Part shown: one piece after another, positions 36,015-44,836 of the stretch
Numbering within the stretch: position 1 is the stretch's first letter
Layout of the letters: every line of letters begins with the position of its first letter
Made by a program: the position numbers and the translations under genes
The notes under the pieces: model-generated
Seen by the model: only the letters and a program-made list of their open reading frames with translations
Told to the model about the DNA's origin: nothing
Database searches by the model: none
DNA from: Actinocatenispora thailandica
GTDB lineage: Bacteria > Actinomycetota > Actinomycetes > Mycobacteriales > Micromonosporaceae
Reading direction: 5' to 3'
DNA: 64,000 nt
Assembly: GCF_016865425.1 (NCBI RefSeq)
Contig: NZ_AP023355.1
Location: 7,066,198 to 7,130,197, forward strand

Positions 36015-36881
36015 TCAGGTCAGCGCGGTGGCGGCGGCGAGGACATCGTCCCGGAACGCGGCGCCGAACAGGGCGGTGTGTGCGAGCAGCAGGTACAGCT
36101 GGTGCAGCGGGACGCGCTCCGCCGCGCCGGCGGCGAGCGGCCACGCCTCCTGGTAGGCGGCGAGCACCCGTTCCAGGTGCGGTACCCCGCCCCACAGCCG
36201 CAACAGCGCGAGATCGGTCTCCCGGTGCCCGCCGTGCGCGGCCGGATCCACCAGCCAGGCCCGCTCCGCCGACCACAGCACGTTGCCCGGCCACAGGTCG
36301 CCGTGCAGCCGGGCCGGCGGCTCCGGTGGGCCGGCGAGCGTCTCGATGCGGTCCAGTACCGTGTCGATCCGGCCGGCGTCGGTGCCGTCCAGCGCGCCGT
36401 TGTCGACCGAGCGCCGCAGGTACGGCCGGAGCCGGTGCTCGGCGAACCAGGCCGGCCAGGCGCTGCCGGTGGTGTTGTCCAGCGGCAGCGTGCCCAGGTA
36501 CCCGTCCCGTTGGGCGCCGAACGACGGGGCCCCGGCCCGGTGCGTCGCGGCGAGCTCCCGGCCGAACCGTTCGGCCGCCGCCGGCGTCGGCTCGGCCGGC
36601 TGGACCCAGCTCAGTACCAGCATGTCCGGGGTGGTGGCGAGGACCTCCGGGACGGGCGCGCCGGCGGCGTCACGCAGCCAGCGCAGGCCGGCCGCCTCGA
36701 CGGCGAAGAAGTCGTCGGGTGCGCCGGGCAGGCTCTTGGCGAACACGTCCGTACCGTCGTCGAGGGTGAGCCGTTCGGCCTGGCAGATGGAGCCGCCGGC
36801 GACCGGCGTGGTGCGGATGCGCTGGTGCTTGAGGAACGTGGCGAGCTGGGCCGGATGTGCCCGCAGGTAACCGAGGTCCAC
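36015..36881 (-). CDS. fructosamine kinase-like / aminoglycoside phosphotransferase-fold kinase
   Basis: 288 residues of the APH-like kinase fold. Similar to bacterial fructosamine kinases, which phosphorylate ketoamine adducts on proteins and thereby repair glycation. Motifs: VAGGSICQAERLTLDDG, VFAKSLPGAPDDFFAVEAAG (Lys contact), catalytic HGDLWPGNVLW, and metal-binding DPAAHGGHRETDLALL. GTG 36881 is chosen because TACCCT lies six bases upstream, giving a leaderless start; longer frames upstream carry no homology. Function assigned by family resemblance only. Confidence 0.9.
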   Translation of the reverse strand: MDLGYLRAHPAQLATFLKHQRIRTTPVAGGSICQAERLTLDDGTDVFAKSLPGAPDDFFAVEAAGLRWLRDAAGAPVPEVLATTPDMLVLSWVQPAEPTPAAAERFGRELAATHRAGAPSFGAQRDGYLGTLPLDNTTGSAWPAWFAEHRLRPYLRRSVDNGALDGTDAGRIDTVLDRIETLAGPPEPPARLHGDLWPGNVLWSAERAWLVDPAAHGGHRETDLALLRLWGGVPHLERVLAAYQEAWPLAAGAAERVPLHQLYLLLAHTALFGAAFRDDVLAAATALT

Positions 36882-37076
36882 GCCGGAAGGGTACCCGGGA
36901 ATCCGGTTCGCCCTGCTGTGCTGCTCCGGATTCGGTACCGGCCGGGCCCCGGCATCCGGCACCGCTCGCACTGCGGCCGAAACCCCCGAACGGCACGCCG
37001 GACCGCCGGTGCCGGTCGGGGCGGCGGCGGGCGGCAACGGCAGGCGGGAACGGCCCGGGGAGAGTATGCAGAAGGC

Positions 37077-37610
37077 ATGGCAGAGACCGCGACGGGAACC
37101 CCGATCAACGCGCAGACCACGATCCGGTCCTTCCGCCCGCTGGACCACCGGGCCTGCCGGGATCTGTGGGCCGAACTGACCGACGACGACCGGCGCCGCT
37201 ACGACGCGCCACGCCAGGACGACCCGGGCGCCGGCTTCGAGCACTTCATGGCGCGGCTGGAACTGTCCGGGATGTGGGTCGCCGAGCACGCCGAAGCCGG
37301 TGTCATCGGCTTCGTCGGGCTGATCCTGCACGGCCGCCGTGGCGAGGTCGACCCGATCGTGGTGGCCGGGCCGTACCGCGGTGCCGGGGTGGGGCGCGCG
37401 TTGTTGGACCGGGTCGCGGCGGAGGCCCGCCGACGGCGGCTGAGCGAGCTGTCCATCTCGCCGTCGACCCGGAACCTGGACGCGATCCGTTCCTTCCACC
37501 GCGCCGGGTACGACGTGCTCGCGCACCTGACGCTGACGCTGGATCTGAGCGAGTCCGGCCGGCAGTGGCGGGACGGCATCGACCTGCACGACCTGCGCTT
37601 CCGGTACTGA
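37077..37610 (+). CDS. GNAT-family N-acetyltransferase
   Basis: 177 residues. FRPLDHRACRDLW at the N-terminus, strand GVIGFVGLILHGRRGEVDPI, the acetyl-CoA loop YRGAGVGRALLDRV, and RNLDAIRSFHRAGYDVL complete the fold. ATG 37077 follows GAAGG; long open frames upstream lie in low-complexity sequence and are not used. Acceptor unknown. It is divergent from the fructosamine-kinase-like gene. Confidence 0.88.
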   Translation: MAETATGTPINAQTTIRSFRPLDHRACRDLWAELTDDDRRRYDAPRQDDPGAGFEHFMARLELSGMWVAEHAEAGVIGFVGLILHGRRGEVDPIVVAGPYRGAGVGRALLDRVAAEARRRRLSELSISPSTRNLDAIRSFHRAGYDVLAHLTLTLDLSESGRQWRDGIDLHDLRFRY

Positions 37611-37683
37611 GGGTCCACAGTAGACAATCGAGGCCGTGACGGGTCGTGACAGCCTGGGGTATTTGGTCGGTAAATAAGGGTAG

Positions 37684-38829
37684 ATGACGATCACTGTCAG
37701 TGCGCCCTGTGGACGAGTTGTCCACCGGATGCGGCGGCCGGTGGCCGGCGTCGCGACGCGGCCGGACGCTGGGCCGCATGACCCGCGCACCCACCCCGAC
37801 GCCGTCCCACCCGCCGCGCCGCACCCGCCCGCCATCCGTCTCAACGGACCAGCCGACCTGCTGGCCGTCATCCCCTACCTGCTGGGCTTCCATCCGGCCG
37901 ACAGCCTGGTCGTGGTCGGCCTGCAGGACGGCCGGATCGGCTTCTGCTTCCGCGCGGACCTGGCCGACCCGCCCGCCACGGAGCGCATCGTCGCCATGCT
38001 CGCCGCGCAGTCGCTGACCGGCGTCATCCTCGCCGGGTACGGTCCGGCCGAGCGGGTCGAGCCGGTCGGCGACGCGGTCGCCCGCGCGCTCGCCGACGCC
38101 GGGCAACCGGTGCTGGACCGGCTGCGTACCCACGGGGGCCGGTTCTGGTCCGCCGCCTGTCACCGGGCGGACTGCTGCCCGCCGGGCGGGCGGCCGGTTC
38201 CCGCACCGTCCCGGGTCGCCGCCGAGGCGACGCTCGCGGGCCTCGTGGCGCTGCCGACCCGCGACGAGTTGGCCGGCCAGATCGCGCCGATCACCGGCCC
38301 GGACCGGGTCGCGATGGAACGCGCCACGCACCGTGCCGAACTGCGCGTCCAGTCCCTGCTGGACGGCGCGCCGAGCCCGGCCGCGGCGGCCGAACGGATG
38401 CTCACCGACGGCCTGGCCGCGGTGCGCGACGCGGCCCGGCGGTACCGTGCCGACCCGGCCGCCCGGCTCACCGACGACGAGGCCGCCTGGCTCGGCGTGG
38501 TGCTCGCTGCCACCCAGGTCCGGGACGAGGCATGGCTGCTCGCCGAACGCGATCTGGCCGGAGCCCGGGCACTGTGGACGGACGTGATGCGCAGGGTCAC
38601 CGACGAGTACCTGCCGGCGCCGGCCGCGCTCACCGGGTTCGTGTGCTGGCAGCAGGGCGACGGCGCGGTCGGCATGATGGCGCTCGGCCGGGCGCTCGCG
38701 GTGGATCCGAGCTATTCGATGGCGCTGCTGCTCTCCCAGGCGCTGGCCGGCGGGCTGCCGCCTGCGGCGTGGCGGCCGACCGCGGCGGGGTCCTCCGGCG
38801 CCGCCGACGAGCCCGGGCTCGGGTCGTGA
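37684..38829 (+). CDS. DUF4192-family protein
   Basis: 381 residues. The DUF4192 pattern, restricted to actinobacteria, is clear: [55 protein letters not shown] and [17 protein letters not shown], with a tetratricopeptide-like end [20 protein letters not shown]. Function unknown. The first about 50 residues are Pro/His-rich. An A/T-rich stretch just upstream (37655-37683, with TAAATA) probably holds the promoter. Its 3' end overlaps the 3' end of fdhD on the other strand by about 118 bases. Confidence 0.88.
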   Translation: MTITVSAPCGRVVHRMRRPVAGVATRPDAGPHDPRTHPDAVPPAAPHPPAIRLNGPADLLAVIPYLLGFHPADSLVVVGLQDGRIGFCFRADLADPPATERIVAMLAAQSLTGVILAGYGPAERVEPVGDAVARALADAGQPVLDRLRTHGGRFWSAACHRADCCPPGGRPVPAPSRVAAEATLAGLVALPTRDELAGQIAPITGPDRVAMERATHRAELRVQSLLDGAPSPAAAAERMLTDGLAAVRDAARRYRADPAARLTDDEAAWLGVVLAATQVRDEAWLLAERDLAGARALWTDVMRRVTDEYLPAPAALTGFVCWQQGDGAVGMMALGRALAVDPSYSMALLLSQALAGGLPPAAWRPTAAGSSGAADEPGLGS

Positions 38830-39653
38830 TCGGCCGTGACCCGGTCGGGGCCGGTGTAGACGTTCATCCGGTTGCCGCGCAGGAAACCCACCAGCGTCAT
38901 GCCCACCTCGGCGGCCAGATCCACCGCCAGCGTGCTGGGCGCCGACACCGCGGCCAGCATCGGAATCCCCGCCATCGAGGCCTTCTGCACCAGCTCGAAA
39001 CTGGCCCGCCCACTGACCAACAACACGACCCCGGCCAGCGGCAGCCGGTCGTTGCGCAGCGCCCAGCCGATCACCTTGTCGACCGCGTTGTGCCGGCCGA
39101 CATCCTCCCGCACACACAACAGCGTCCCGTCCGGGGCGAACAGGCCGGCCGCATGCAACCCACCGGTGCGGTCGAAGATCCGCTGCGCGGCGCGCAGCCG
39201 GTCCGGCAGCGCCGCGACGACCTGCACCGACACCCGCAACGGGTCGTCGGCGACCGGATACACGCTGCGGGTGCGCACCGCGTCGATGCTCGCCTTACCG
39301 CACAGCCCGCAACTGCTCGTGGTGTAGAAGTTCCGGGTCGGATCGACGCTCGGTGCCGGGGTGCCCGCGGCAAGCGCCACGTCCAACACGTTGCCCGCAT
39401 TGGCCTCACCGACCACGTTGCCGGCGCAGTGCCGTGCGGTCCGCACATCGTCCCGGCAGCGCACCACACCCTCGGTGCACAGGAACCCGACGGCGAGGTC
39501 CACGTCGTCCCCCGGCGTGCGCATGGTCACCGCCAGCGCGCTGCCACCCACCCGGATCTCCAGCGGCTCCTCCACCACCAGGGTGTCCGGCCGATGCGAG
39601 GCCCGATCGTCGACAACCCGCACCGTCGGCCGCCGATCCGTCATCCTGCCCAC
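38712..39653 (-). CDS. fdhD: formate dehydrogenase accessory sulfurtransferase FdhD
   Basis: FdhD carries sulfur from a cysteine desulfurase to the molybdenum (bis-MGD) cofactor of formate dehydrogenase. The protein has the family motifs [24 protein letters not shown], the reactive-cysteine loop [27 protein letters not shown] and [15 protein letters not shown] 39653 is preferred over ATG 39674 because TAGCGT stands seven bases upstream (39666-39661), predicting a leaderless mRNA. The C-terminal about 40 residues after NVYTGPDRV are a nonconserved tail antisense to DUF4192. It is divergent from mobA, a functional partner, with 338 gene-free bases between. Confidence 0.93.
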   Translation of the reverse strand: MGRMTDRRPTVRVVDDRASHRPDTLVVEEPLEIRVGGSALAVTMRTPGDDVDLAVGFLCTEGVVRCRDDVRTARHCAGNVVGEANAGNVLDVALAAGTPAPSVDPTRNFYTTSSCGLCGKASIDAVRTRSVYPVADDPLRVSVQVVAALPDRLRAAQRIFDRTGGLHAAGLFAPDGTLLCVREDVGRHNAVDKVIGWALRNDRLPLAGVVLLVSGRASFELVQKASMAGIPMLAAVSAPSTLAVDLAAEVGMTLVGFLRGNRMNVYTGPDRVTADHDPSPGSSAAPEDPAAVGRHAAGGSPPASAWESSSAIE

Positions 39654-39991
39654 GCCCCAGACGCTAGACCGCATGGTCCTGGCCTGCCACTTCTCCGGCG
39701 CAGCCGGGAACGCGCGACCGCGTCCGTACCAGCCCCGACGCCGGGGGCCGTCCCCCGCGACCCCGCACCCCGGCCCCGGCGTCGGCCCTCACCTTCCCGC
39801 CCGGCCAGCGCAGGCATCTCCCGGCGGCCGCTGCCAGGCAGGCCGCGCCCCTCACCCGGCACCGGCCAGCCGCGGCAGCCACCGGCCATCCGTCCGCCGG
39901 CACGCTCCGGCGCCTGCGGCTGACCGACGATCCTTTCCCTCGGTGCGAGCCGGCGACGACGAAGAATCCCGACGGGCCATAGGCTCGGTGC
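39654..39991. other. gene-free region between fdhD and mobA
   Basis: 338 bases with outward -10-like hexamers at both ends: TAGCGT for fdhD (39666-39661, reverse) and TAGGCT for mobA (39980-39985). The middle is low-complexity Cys/Pro/Arg codon-like sequence without a plausible frame. Confidence 0.55.
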
Positions 39992-40699
39992 GTGGGCTCG
40001 GACCTTGCGGCGATCGTGCTCGCCGGTGGCGCCGCGCGCCGATGGGGCGGCCGGCACAAACCGGCGGTCCCGGTCGCGGGCACGCCGATGCTCGACCGGG
40101 TGCTGGCCGCCGTGGCCGGCGCCTGGCCCCGAGTCGTGGTGGGCCCGGCCCAAGCGGTCCCGGACGACGTCGTGATGGTGCGTGAGAACCCACCGCTCGG
40201 CGGCCCGGCCGCGGCGATCGCGGCCGGTACCACCGCGGTGCTCGCCGCGCGGCGGGCGCCGTACGACTCCCGCGGCCCGCACGGGCCGGCGCCGGGCGAC
40301 GAACCGCCCCTCGTCGCCGTGCTCGCCGGTGACCAGCCGCTGCTGTCGCCCGAAGCGGTGGCGGTCCTGGCCGACGCCGCGCAGGCGGCGCCGGCCGGGG
40401 TCGGCGGCGCCGTCTACGTCGATGGCGGTCGTCCGCAGCTGTTGTGTGGCGTGTGGCGGCTGCCGGCGCTGGCCCGCCGTTGCGTCGAAGCGGGCGGGCC
40501 CGAGGGGGAAGCGCTTGCCGGGAGCTCGGTCCGAGCACTGCTGTCCTCGCTGCACCCGGTGCTGGTTTCGGTCGCGGTCGACCCGCCGCCCTGGTACGAC
40601 TGCGACACGCCCGCCGATGCCGAGCGTGCCGCGGCAATCCTGCGCGGTGCGACATCCCGGCGGTCCGCGCCGCCGCTGCGCGCGGATGGCGAATCATGA
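39992..40699 (+). CDS. mobA: molybdenum cofactor guanylyltransferase MobA
   Basis: Attaches GMP to molybdopterin to form the MGD cofactor, using GTP. The 235-residue protein has the nucleotidyltransferase motifs IVLAGGAARRWGG, HKPAVPVAGTPML, NPPLGGPAAAI, VAVLAGDQPLL and, near the end, DCDTPADAERA. GTG 39992 follows TAGGCT by six bases (leaderless). A 20-residue insert around residue 95 (YDSRGPHGPAPGDEP) is specific to this protein. The next small gene overlaps or touches its end and is likely co-translated. Confidence 0.93.
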   Translation: MGSDLAAIVLAGGAARRWGGRHKPAVPVAGTPMLDRVLAAVAGAWPRVVVGPAQAVPDDVVMVRENPPLGGPAAAIAAGTTAVLAARRAPYDSRGPHGPAPGDEPPLVAVLAGDQPLLSPEAVAVLADAAQAAPAGVGGAVYVDGGRPQLLCGVWRLPALARRCVEAGGPEGEALAGSSVRALLSSLHPVLVSVAVDPPPWYDCDTPADAERAAAILRGATSRRSAPPLRADGES

Positions 40700-40703
40700 C
40701 GAC

Positions 40704-40964
40704 ATGACCGATGACCGGAACACGCTCGACACCTGGACCGACACCGTCTGCCGGGAACTCGGCATCGCCGAGCCGATCGACCGGGCGGCCATTCTCGACC
40801 TGACGAAGGAGGTCGCGCACGGCGTCGCCCGGCCGGCCGCACCGCTGACCGCCTACCTGGTCGGTCTCGCGGTGGGTGCCGGCGGTGACCTGGCCGAAGT
40901 GGCCGGCCGGGTCGGCCGGCTCGCCGCTTCCTGGCCCGAACCGCCCGCTGAGCCGGTGCGCTGA
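40704..40964 (+). CDS. DUF6457-like small protein, mobA partner
   Basis: 86 residues, all helical: LDTWTDTVCRELGI, DRAAILDLTKEVAHGVARPA, LTAYLVGLAVGAGG and VAGRVGRLAASW. The size, pattern and position directly after mobA match DUF6457, a small domain often next to or fused with MobA in actinobacteria. ATG 40704 is four bases after the mobA stop; ATG 40686, overlapping mobA, is an in-frame alternative. Role in cofactor synthesis is inferred from neighbourhood. Confidence 0.82.
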   Translation: MTDDRNTLDTWTDTVCRELGIAEPIDRAAILDLTKEVAHGVARPAAPLTAYLVGLAVGAGGDLAEVAGRVGRLAASWPEPPAEPVR

Positions 40965-41309
40965 GCGGGCCGAGCGCCGACCGGGTGAGCGCCGGCTCGC
41001 CACGCTCCTTCCCGGAGCGCCGACCGGGTGAGCGCCGGCTCGCCACGCTCCTTCCCGGAGCGCCGACCGGGTGAGCGCCGGCTCGCCACGCTCCTTCCCG
41101 GAGCGCCGACCGGGGCGAGCACCGGCTCGCCCACACTCACCCGCGGTGACCGCTGTCGGCGCCGACAGCGCGCGCTGGGTGCCCGATTCCGCCCCGGTCG
41201 TCCTGGTGGCACCAACCCGACAGGGCGCCGGACGGGAGTGGATAGGGTGGGCGCGTGAGGCCCGCCGGCGGCGCTCGACGGCGGGTCGGCCCGGGGAGGG
41301 GAGACCCAC
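40965..41309. other. repeat-bearing gene-free region upstream of the YbjN-like gene
   Basis: 345 bases. The left half is the 43-bp repeat array; the right half holds TAGGGT at about 41245 and a run of G-rich sequence ending in the ribosome site of the next gene. Short frames through the repeats are not considered genes. Confidence 0.55.
40972..41130. repeat. 43-bp tandem repeat, 3 identical copies plus a partial fourth
   Basis: Copies start at 40972, 41015 and 41058; the fourth (41101) decays after about 30 bases. The unit begins GAGCGCCGACCGGGTGAGCG and ends CACGCTCCTTCCCG. The three copies are identical, implying recent expansion or active homogenisation. Intergenic, no spacers, so not CRISPR. 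Confidence 0.95.
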
Positions 41310-42353
41310 GTGAGCGAGCGGCCCGAACCTGCGCGCGCTGACCGCGCGCCGCTGACCCAGCGCACGCTGATCGGTGACTCGGCCACCGTCGACCTGCGCG
41401 GCAAGGTCGACGGTGCCTGGTCCGACTTTCGCACCGCGATGGAGGCAGCGTTGCCGGCGATGCCGGTCGGCAGCCGGCTCACGGTGACCCTGGACCCGAC
41501 CGCCACCGGTACCGGCGAGGCGGTGTACGACGTGGTGCTGCGGGTGCTGCCACAGTCGGTGGTGCACGCCGACGCGGTGGGCAACGCGGGCCTGCCGGAG
41601 GATTACCGGCTGGACCGGGTTGCGGTCGGCGATCTGGTGGCGCTCGGCTGGTCGCCGCCCGGGGTGGTCGAGGAGACCGCGGACCGGTTCGGGCTGCGGG
41701 TGCCGATGGACGAGGCGCCCGGTGTCGCCAGCGTGGTCACCCGCACCCTGCGGGACGTGTACGGGGCGCCGCACCCGGCGTTCCTGACGTACACGGTGAG
41801 TGGCGACGACGTGCTGCCGGCGCTGGGCTCGGCGCGCCCGGTCGCCGCGGGTACGGTCCTCGCCGCGCACCCGCCGTCGTCGGCGGTCGCGGCGATCGAC
41901 ATCCCGCTGGAGGAGCAGGTTCGCACGGTGGTGGCGAGCCTGATGAAGACCGATCCGGACGCGCTCAACCCGGACGACGACGGCGAGTTCAGCGTGCGGG
42001 CCGGCTCGGCGATGGTGTTCGTCCGGATCAACGACAACCCGCGCCTGGTCGACGTGTACTCGCCGATCCTGACCGAGGTCGAGCCGGACGAGCGGCTGTA
42101 CGAGCGGCTGTCCCAGCTGACGCAGCGGATGCCGATCGGCCGGCTGTACTGCACCGAGGGCACCGTGTGGGCCTCGGTCCCGGTCTTCGGCCGCGACTTC
42201 CAGCCGACCCACCTGCTGCTCGCGCTGCAGGTGATGACCCGGCTGGCGGACGAGCTGGACGACCGGCTGCAGGGCGATTTCGGCGGCAAACGGTTCTTCG
42301 GCGAGGGCGACAAGGGAGTGAGCCGCGCCGAGCGCACCGGCATGTATCTCTGA
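41310..42353 (+). CDS. YbjN / T3SS-chaperone-like domain protein
   Basis: 347 residues, soluble. Two related halves: the second (from about residue 200) shows the YbjN/TY-Chap-like pattern VRTVVASLMKTDPDALNPDD, FSVRAGSAMVFVRINDNPRLVDVYSPIL and a C-terminal helix LLALQVMTRLADELDDRL. Such proteins are thought to be chaperone-like; partners are unknown. GTG 41310 follows GGGGAGGGGAG by nine bases. The C-terminus GGKRFFGEGDKGVSR is Lys/Gly-rich. Confidence 0.82.
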   Translation: MSERPEPARADRAPLTQRTLIGDSATVDLRGKVDGAWSDFRTAMEAALPAMPVGSRLTVTLDPTATGTGEAVYDVVLRVLPQSVVHADAVGNAGLPEDYRLDRVAVGDLVALGWSPPGVVEETADRFGLRVPMDEAPGVASVVTRTLRDVYGAPHPAFLTYTVSGDDVLPALGSARPVAAGTVLAAHPPSSAVAAIDIPLEEQVRTVVASLMKTDPDALNPDDDGEFSVRAGSAMVFVRINDNPRLVDVYSPILTEVEPDERLYERLSQLTQRMPIGRLYCTEGTVWASVPVFGRDFQPTHLLLALQVMTRLADELDDRLQGDFGGKRFFGEGDKGVSRAERTGMYL

Positions 42354-42424
42354 TCGCAGTCCCGCTGGCTGTGATCGCAGCCCCGCGCGGATCGCGGGAC
42401 TGCGCCCGCCGCGGCGGGTGGCAC

Positions 42425-42540
42425 CACGGCCGGCGCGACCGCACGACACGATCCACGGCCGGGGCGAGCGCACGACACGATCCACGGCCGGCGCGACCGC
42501 ACGACAGCATCCCCGGCCGGGGCGAGCGCACGGCACCATC
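42425..42540. repeat. 29-bp tandem repeat, 4 copies
   Basis: Units begin at 42425, 42454, 42483 and 42512, close to CACGGCCGGCGCGACCGCAC plus GACACGATC; alternate copies carry GGGGCGAGC in place of GGCGCGACC. It follows an inverted repeat (GCAGTCCCG about 42364, CGGGACTGC about 42396) after the YbjN-like gene, between convergent genes. Confidence 0.9.
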
Positions 42541-42559
42541 CCGTCGGATACCGCCGGGG

Positions 42560-43018
42560 TCAGGGCGGCGTGAGCCCCGAGGCGGGCCGATCCACCAGGC
42601 GGGACAGCACGATCATCGACCGGGTCTGGGTCACGAACGGCTCCGCGCGCAGCCGCTCCAGCGCCTGTTCCAGGTGACTGATGTCGGACGCGCGCAGGTG
42701 CACCAGCGCATCCGCGCCGCCGGACACCGTGTACGACCCGACCACCTCCGGGTGCCGCCGGGTGGCGCGCTCGATCTCGGCGGGCGTGGTGCGCCCGGTG
42801 CAGAACAGCTCGACGAACGCCTCGGTCGACCAGCCGAGCGCCTCCGGGTCGACCAGCGCGGTGTACCCGCGGATCACGCCGGTGGCGCGGAGCCGGTCGA
42901 CGCGCCGCTTCACGGCCGGCGCGGACAGCGCCACCCGGGCGCCGATCTCGGCGTACGAGAAGCGGGCGTCCTCGCAGAGCAGCGCAACGATCCGCCGATC
43001 GAGCTCGTCAAGACGCAA
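42560..43018 (-). CDS. Lrp/AsnC-family transcriptional regulator
   Basis: 152 residues: helix-turn-helix LDELDRRIVALLCEDARFSY, EIGARVALSAPAVKRRVDRL, then the RAM ligand domain with IRGYTALVDPEALGW, VVGSYTVSGGADALVHLR and SMIVLSRLV. TTG 43018 gives the normal length for the family; longer frames cross the divergent promoter. It faces ddaH head to head across 68 bases, so it probably controls ddaH and itself in response to an amino acid such as arginine; inference from the common Lrp-target arrangement. Confidence 0.88.
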   Translation of the reverse strand: MRLDELDRRIVALLCEDARFSYAEIGARVALSAPAVKRRVDRLRATGVIRGYTALVDPEALGWSTEAFVELFCTGRTTPAEIERATRRHPEVVGSYTVSGGADALVHLRASDISHLEQALERLRAEPFVTQTRSMIVLSRLVDRPASGLTPP

Positions 43019-43086
43019 CGGAGTGCCCCTATCCCGCAACGGAAACGCGTATCCGTGAACCGCCAGCGTATCTACCGTTCTTAAGC

Positions 43087-43989
43087 GTGATCGACACTCC
43101 ACGCCCCGGCCAGTACGACGTGGTACCGGCCGACTCCGCGCTCGCCGCGCCGGTGACCGCCGCGCCACGCCCCGTCCGTACCCGTGAGTACCTGATGTGC
43201 CCGCCCGAGCACTTCGCGGTGGAGTACGCGATCAACCCGTGGATGCATCCCGAGCAGCCGGTCGACGCCGAGCTGGCGGTGAAGCAGTGGTACGGGCTGC
43301 GGGAGACGCTGACCCGGCTCGGCCACACCGTGCACGTGCTCGATCCGCGGCCCGGGCTGCCGGACATGGTCTACGCGGCGAACGGCGCGTTCGTGGTGGA
43401 CGGCGCGGTGTACGGCGCCCGGTTCCGCTACCAGCAGCGACGGGCGGAGGCCGGCTACCACCGCGGCTGGTACCTGGCGAACGGCTGGTCGGACTTCCAC
43501 ATCCCGGAGCACACCAACGAGGGCGAGGGCGACTTCGCGTACCTGCCGTCGGTGCCGGGGCTCGGCGGCGTGGTGCTCGCCGGGTACGGCTTCCGGACCG
43601 CGGTCGCCGCGCACGCCGAGGCGCAGGAGGCGCTGGCCCGGCCGGTGATCTCGCTGCACCTCACCGACCCGCGGTTCTACCACCTGGACACCGCGCTGGC
43701 GTCGATCGACGACGCGACCATCGCGTACTACCCGGGCGCGTTCAGCGCGGCCTCGCAGCGGGTGCTGCGGCGGCTGTTCCCGGACGCGCTGCTCGCCGAC
43801 GAGGCGGACGCGCTCGCCTTCGGCCTGAACCTGGTCAGCGACAACCGGCACGTGGTGCTCAACTCGACGGCGACCGGGATGATCGGCAAGCTCGCCGCCC
43901 GCGGGTACGAGCCGATCCCGGTGGAGTTGACCGAGCTGCACCGCGGTGGCGGCTCCGTCAAGTGCTGCATCGCCGAACTGCGCCACTGA
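43087..43989 (+). CDS. ddaH: dimethylargininase / arginine-deiminase-superfamily enzyme
   Basis: 300 residues. Hydrolyses or transfers guanidino groups; the closest resemblance is to bacterial DDAH (Nw,Nw-dimethylarginine to citrulline). Key elements: LMCPPEHFAVEYAINPWM, PDMVYAANGAFV, GEGDFAYLP, the catalytic His in RFYHLDTAL, and the nucleophilic Cys in GGSVKCCIAELR. GTG 43087 is the only good start; TACCGT lies 9 bases upstream. The divergent Lrp-type regulator supports a role in arginine-related catabolism. Arginine deiminase or amidinotransferase activity are less likely alternatives. Confidence 0.86.
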   Translation: MIDTPRPGQYDVVPADSALAAPVTAAPRPVRTREYLMCPPEHFAVEYAINPWMHPEQPVDAELAVKQWYGLRETLTRLGHTVHVLDPRPGLPDMVYAANGAFVVDGAVYGARFRYQQRRAEAGYHRGWYLANGWSDFHIPEHTNEGEGDFAYLPSVPGLGGVVLAGYGFRTAVAAHAEAQEALARPVISLHLTDPRFYHLDTALASIDDATIAYYPGAFSAASQRVLRRLFPDALLADEADALAFGLNLVSDNRHVVLNSTATGMIGKLAARGYEPIPVELTELHRGGGSVKCCIAELRH

Positions 43990-44052
43990 CGCCACGGCTG
44001 CCGCGCGCGCCGGCCGCCCGACGACGGGCCGCGGCGACCGTCGCGGACGCGG

Positions 44053-44814
44053 TCAGGAGGCGGCGCGGCGGGCGAGCAGTTCCGGCGCGAGGATCCGGAC
44101 GGTACGGCCGTCGACGGCGATCAGGCCGTCGGCGCGCAGCCGGGACAGCGACCGGTTGACGGTGACCCGGGTGACGCCGAGCAGGTCGGCCAGCACCTGC
44201 TGGCTGCCGGGCAGCGTGACGACCACGCCCGGTCCCGGCGGTCGGCTCGGCGCGTCCCGGAACCGGGCCGCCGGGGCCCCGGCCCGGCCCGCATCCTCCC
44301 TCGGGCCGGCCGGGGTCCCGGCCTCGGTCAGCAGCCAGCCGGCCAGTCGGGCCTGCGCCGAGCCGACCCCGGCGGCCCAGCGTTCCTGCTGGCCCCGGGC
44401 CTGCTGGGCGAGGAGCTGCAGGACGTGCCGGCGTACTGCGGGTGCGCTGTCGACCAGCGCGAGGAACCGGTCGCGGGGAAGCAGCCGGACCCGGCACGGC
44501 GTCTGCGCGACGAACGTGGCGGTGTGGCCCCCGGCGTCGATCACGGCGACCTTGTCCAGCGCGCACGGCGCGGCCCACTCGCCGAACCGGAGGGTACGGC
44601 CGGCCGCGGTCACCGCCGTCGCCGCGACCCGACCGGCGAGCAGGACCGGCAACGATCCTGCCGCGTCGCCGGCGTGCCACAGCGGCTGGCCCGGCCGGTA
44701 CCGGCGGGGTGCCGAGCCGTCGAGCACGGCCCGCAACCGGGCGTCGTCGAGCCCGGCGAACAGCGGCACGGCCCGCAGCCTCGCCGCTGTATCGCCTGCT
44801 ACAGCCCCGGTCAC
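44053..44814 (-). CDS. Crp/Fnr-family transcriptional regulator
   Basis: 253 residues. Cyclic-nucleotide-binding-like beta roll (AVPLFAGLDDARLRAVLDG, YRPGQPLWHAGDAAGSLPVL, GEWAAPCALDKVAVI), a long dimer helix, then HTH with VTLPGSQQVLADLLGVTRVT and NRSLSRLRADGLI. A Pro/Gly/Arg-rich insert of about 35 residues separates the helix from the HTH. The residues that bind cAMP phosphate (RxxS) are not evident, so the ligand is unknown. GTG 44814 is supported by TACGGT six bases upstream (44826-44821), making a leaderless mRNA; ATG 44838 would overlap the divergent YciI start. Confidence 0.87.
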   Translation of the reverse strand: MTGAVAGDTAARLRAVPLFAGLDDARLRAVLDGSAPRRYRPGQPLWHAGDAAGSLPVLLAGRVAATAVTAAGRTLRFGEWAAPCALDKVAVIDAGGHTATFVAQTPCRVRLLPRDRFLALVDSAPAVRRHVLQLLAQQARGQQERWAAGVGSAQARLAGWLLTEAGTPAGPREDAGRAGAPAARFRDAPSRPPGPGVVVTLPGSQQVLADLLGVTRVTVNRSLSRLRADGLIAVDGRTVRILAPELLARRAAS

Positions 44815-44830
44815 GAGATCACCGTACGGT
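44787..44830. promoter_or_regulatory. overlapping divergent promoters with a candidate Crp-type site
   Basis: The palindrome ACCGTACGGT (44821-44830) supplies TACGGT to both strands: 44825-44830 for the YciI gene (ATG at 44837) and 44826-44821 for the regulator (GTG at 44814). Only one polymerase can sit there at a time. CTGTA-N8-TACAG (44787-44804) lies within the first codons of the regulator gene and covers the -35 zone of the YciI promoter, a plausible autoregulatory site. Confidence 0.65.
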
Positions 44831-44836
44831 CGGTGC

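Noticed and set aside
40972-41130. 43-bp repeats as a CRISPR array
   Set aside because: Units are directly adjacent with no unique spacers and no cas gene is near.
41028-41313. Short frames running through the 43-bp repeats
   Set aside because: They arise from the repeat, have no ribosome site or plausible -10, and change frame at copy borders.
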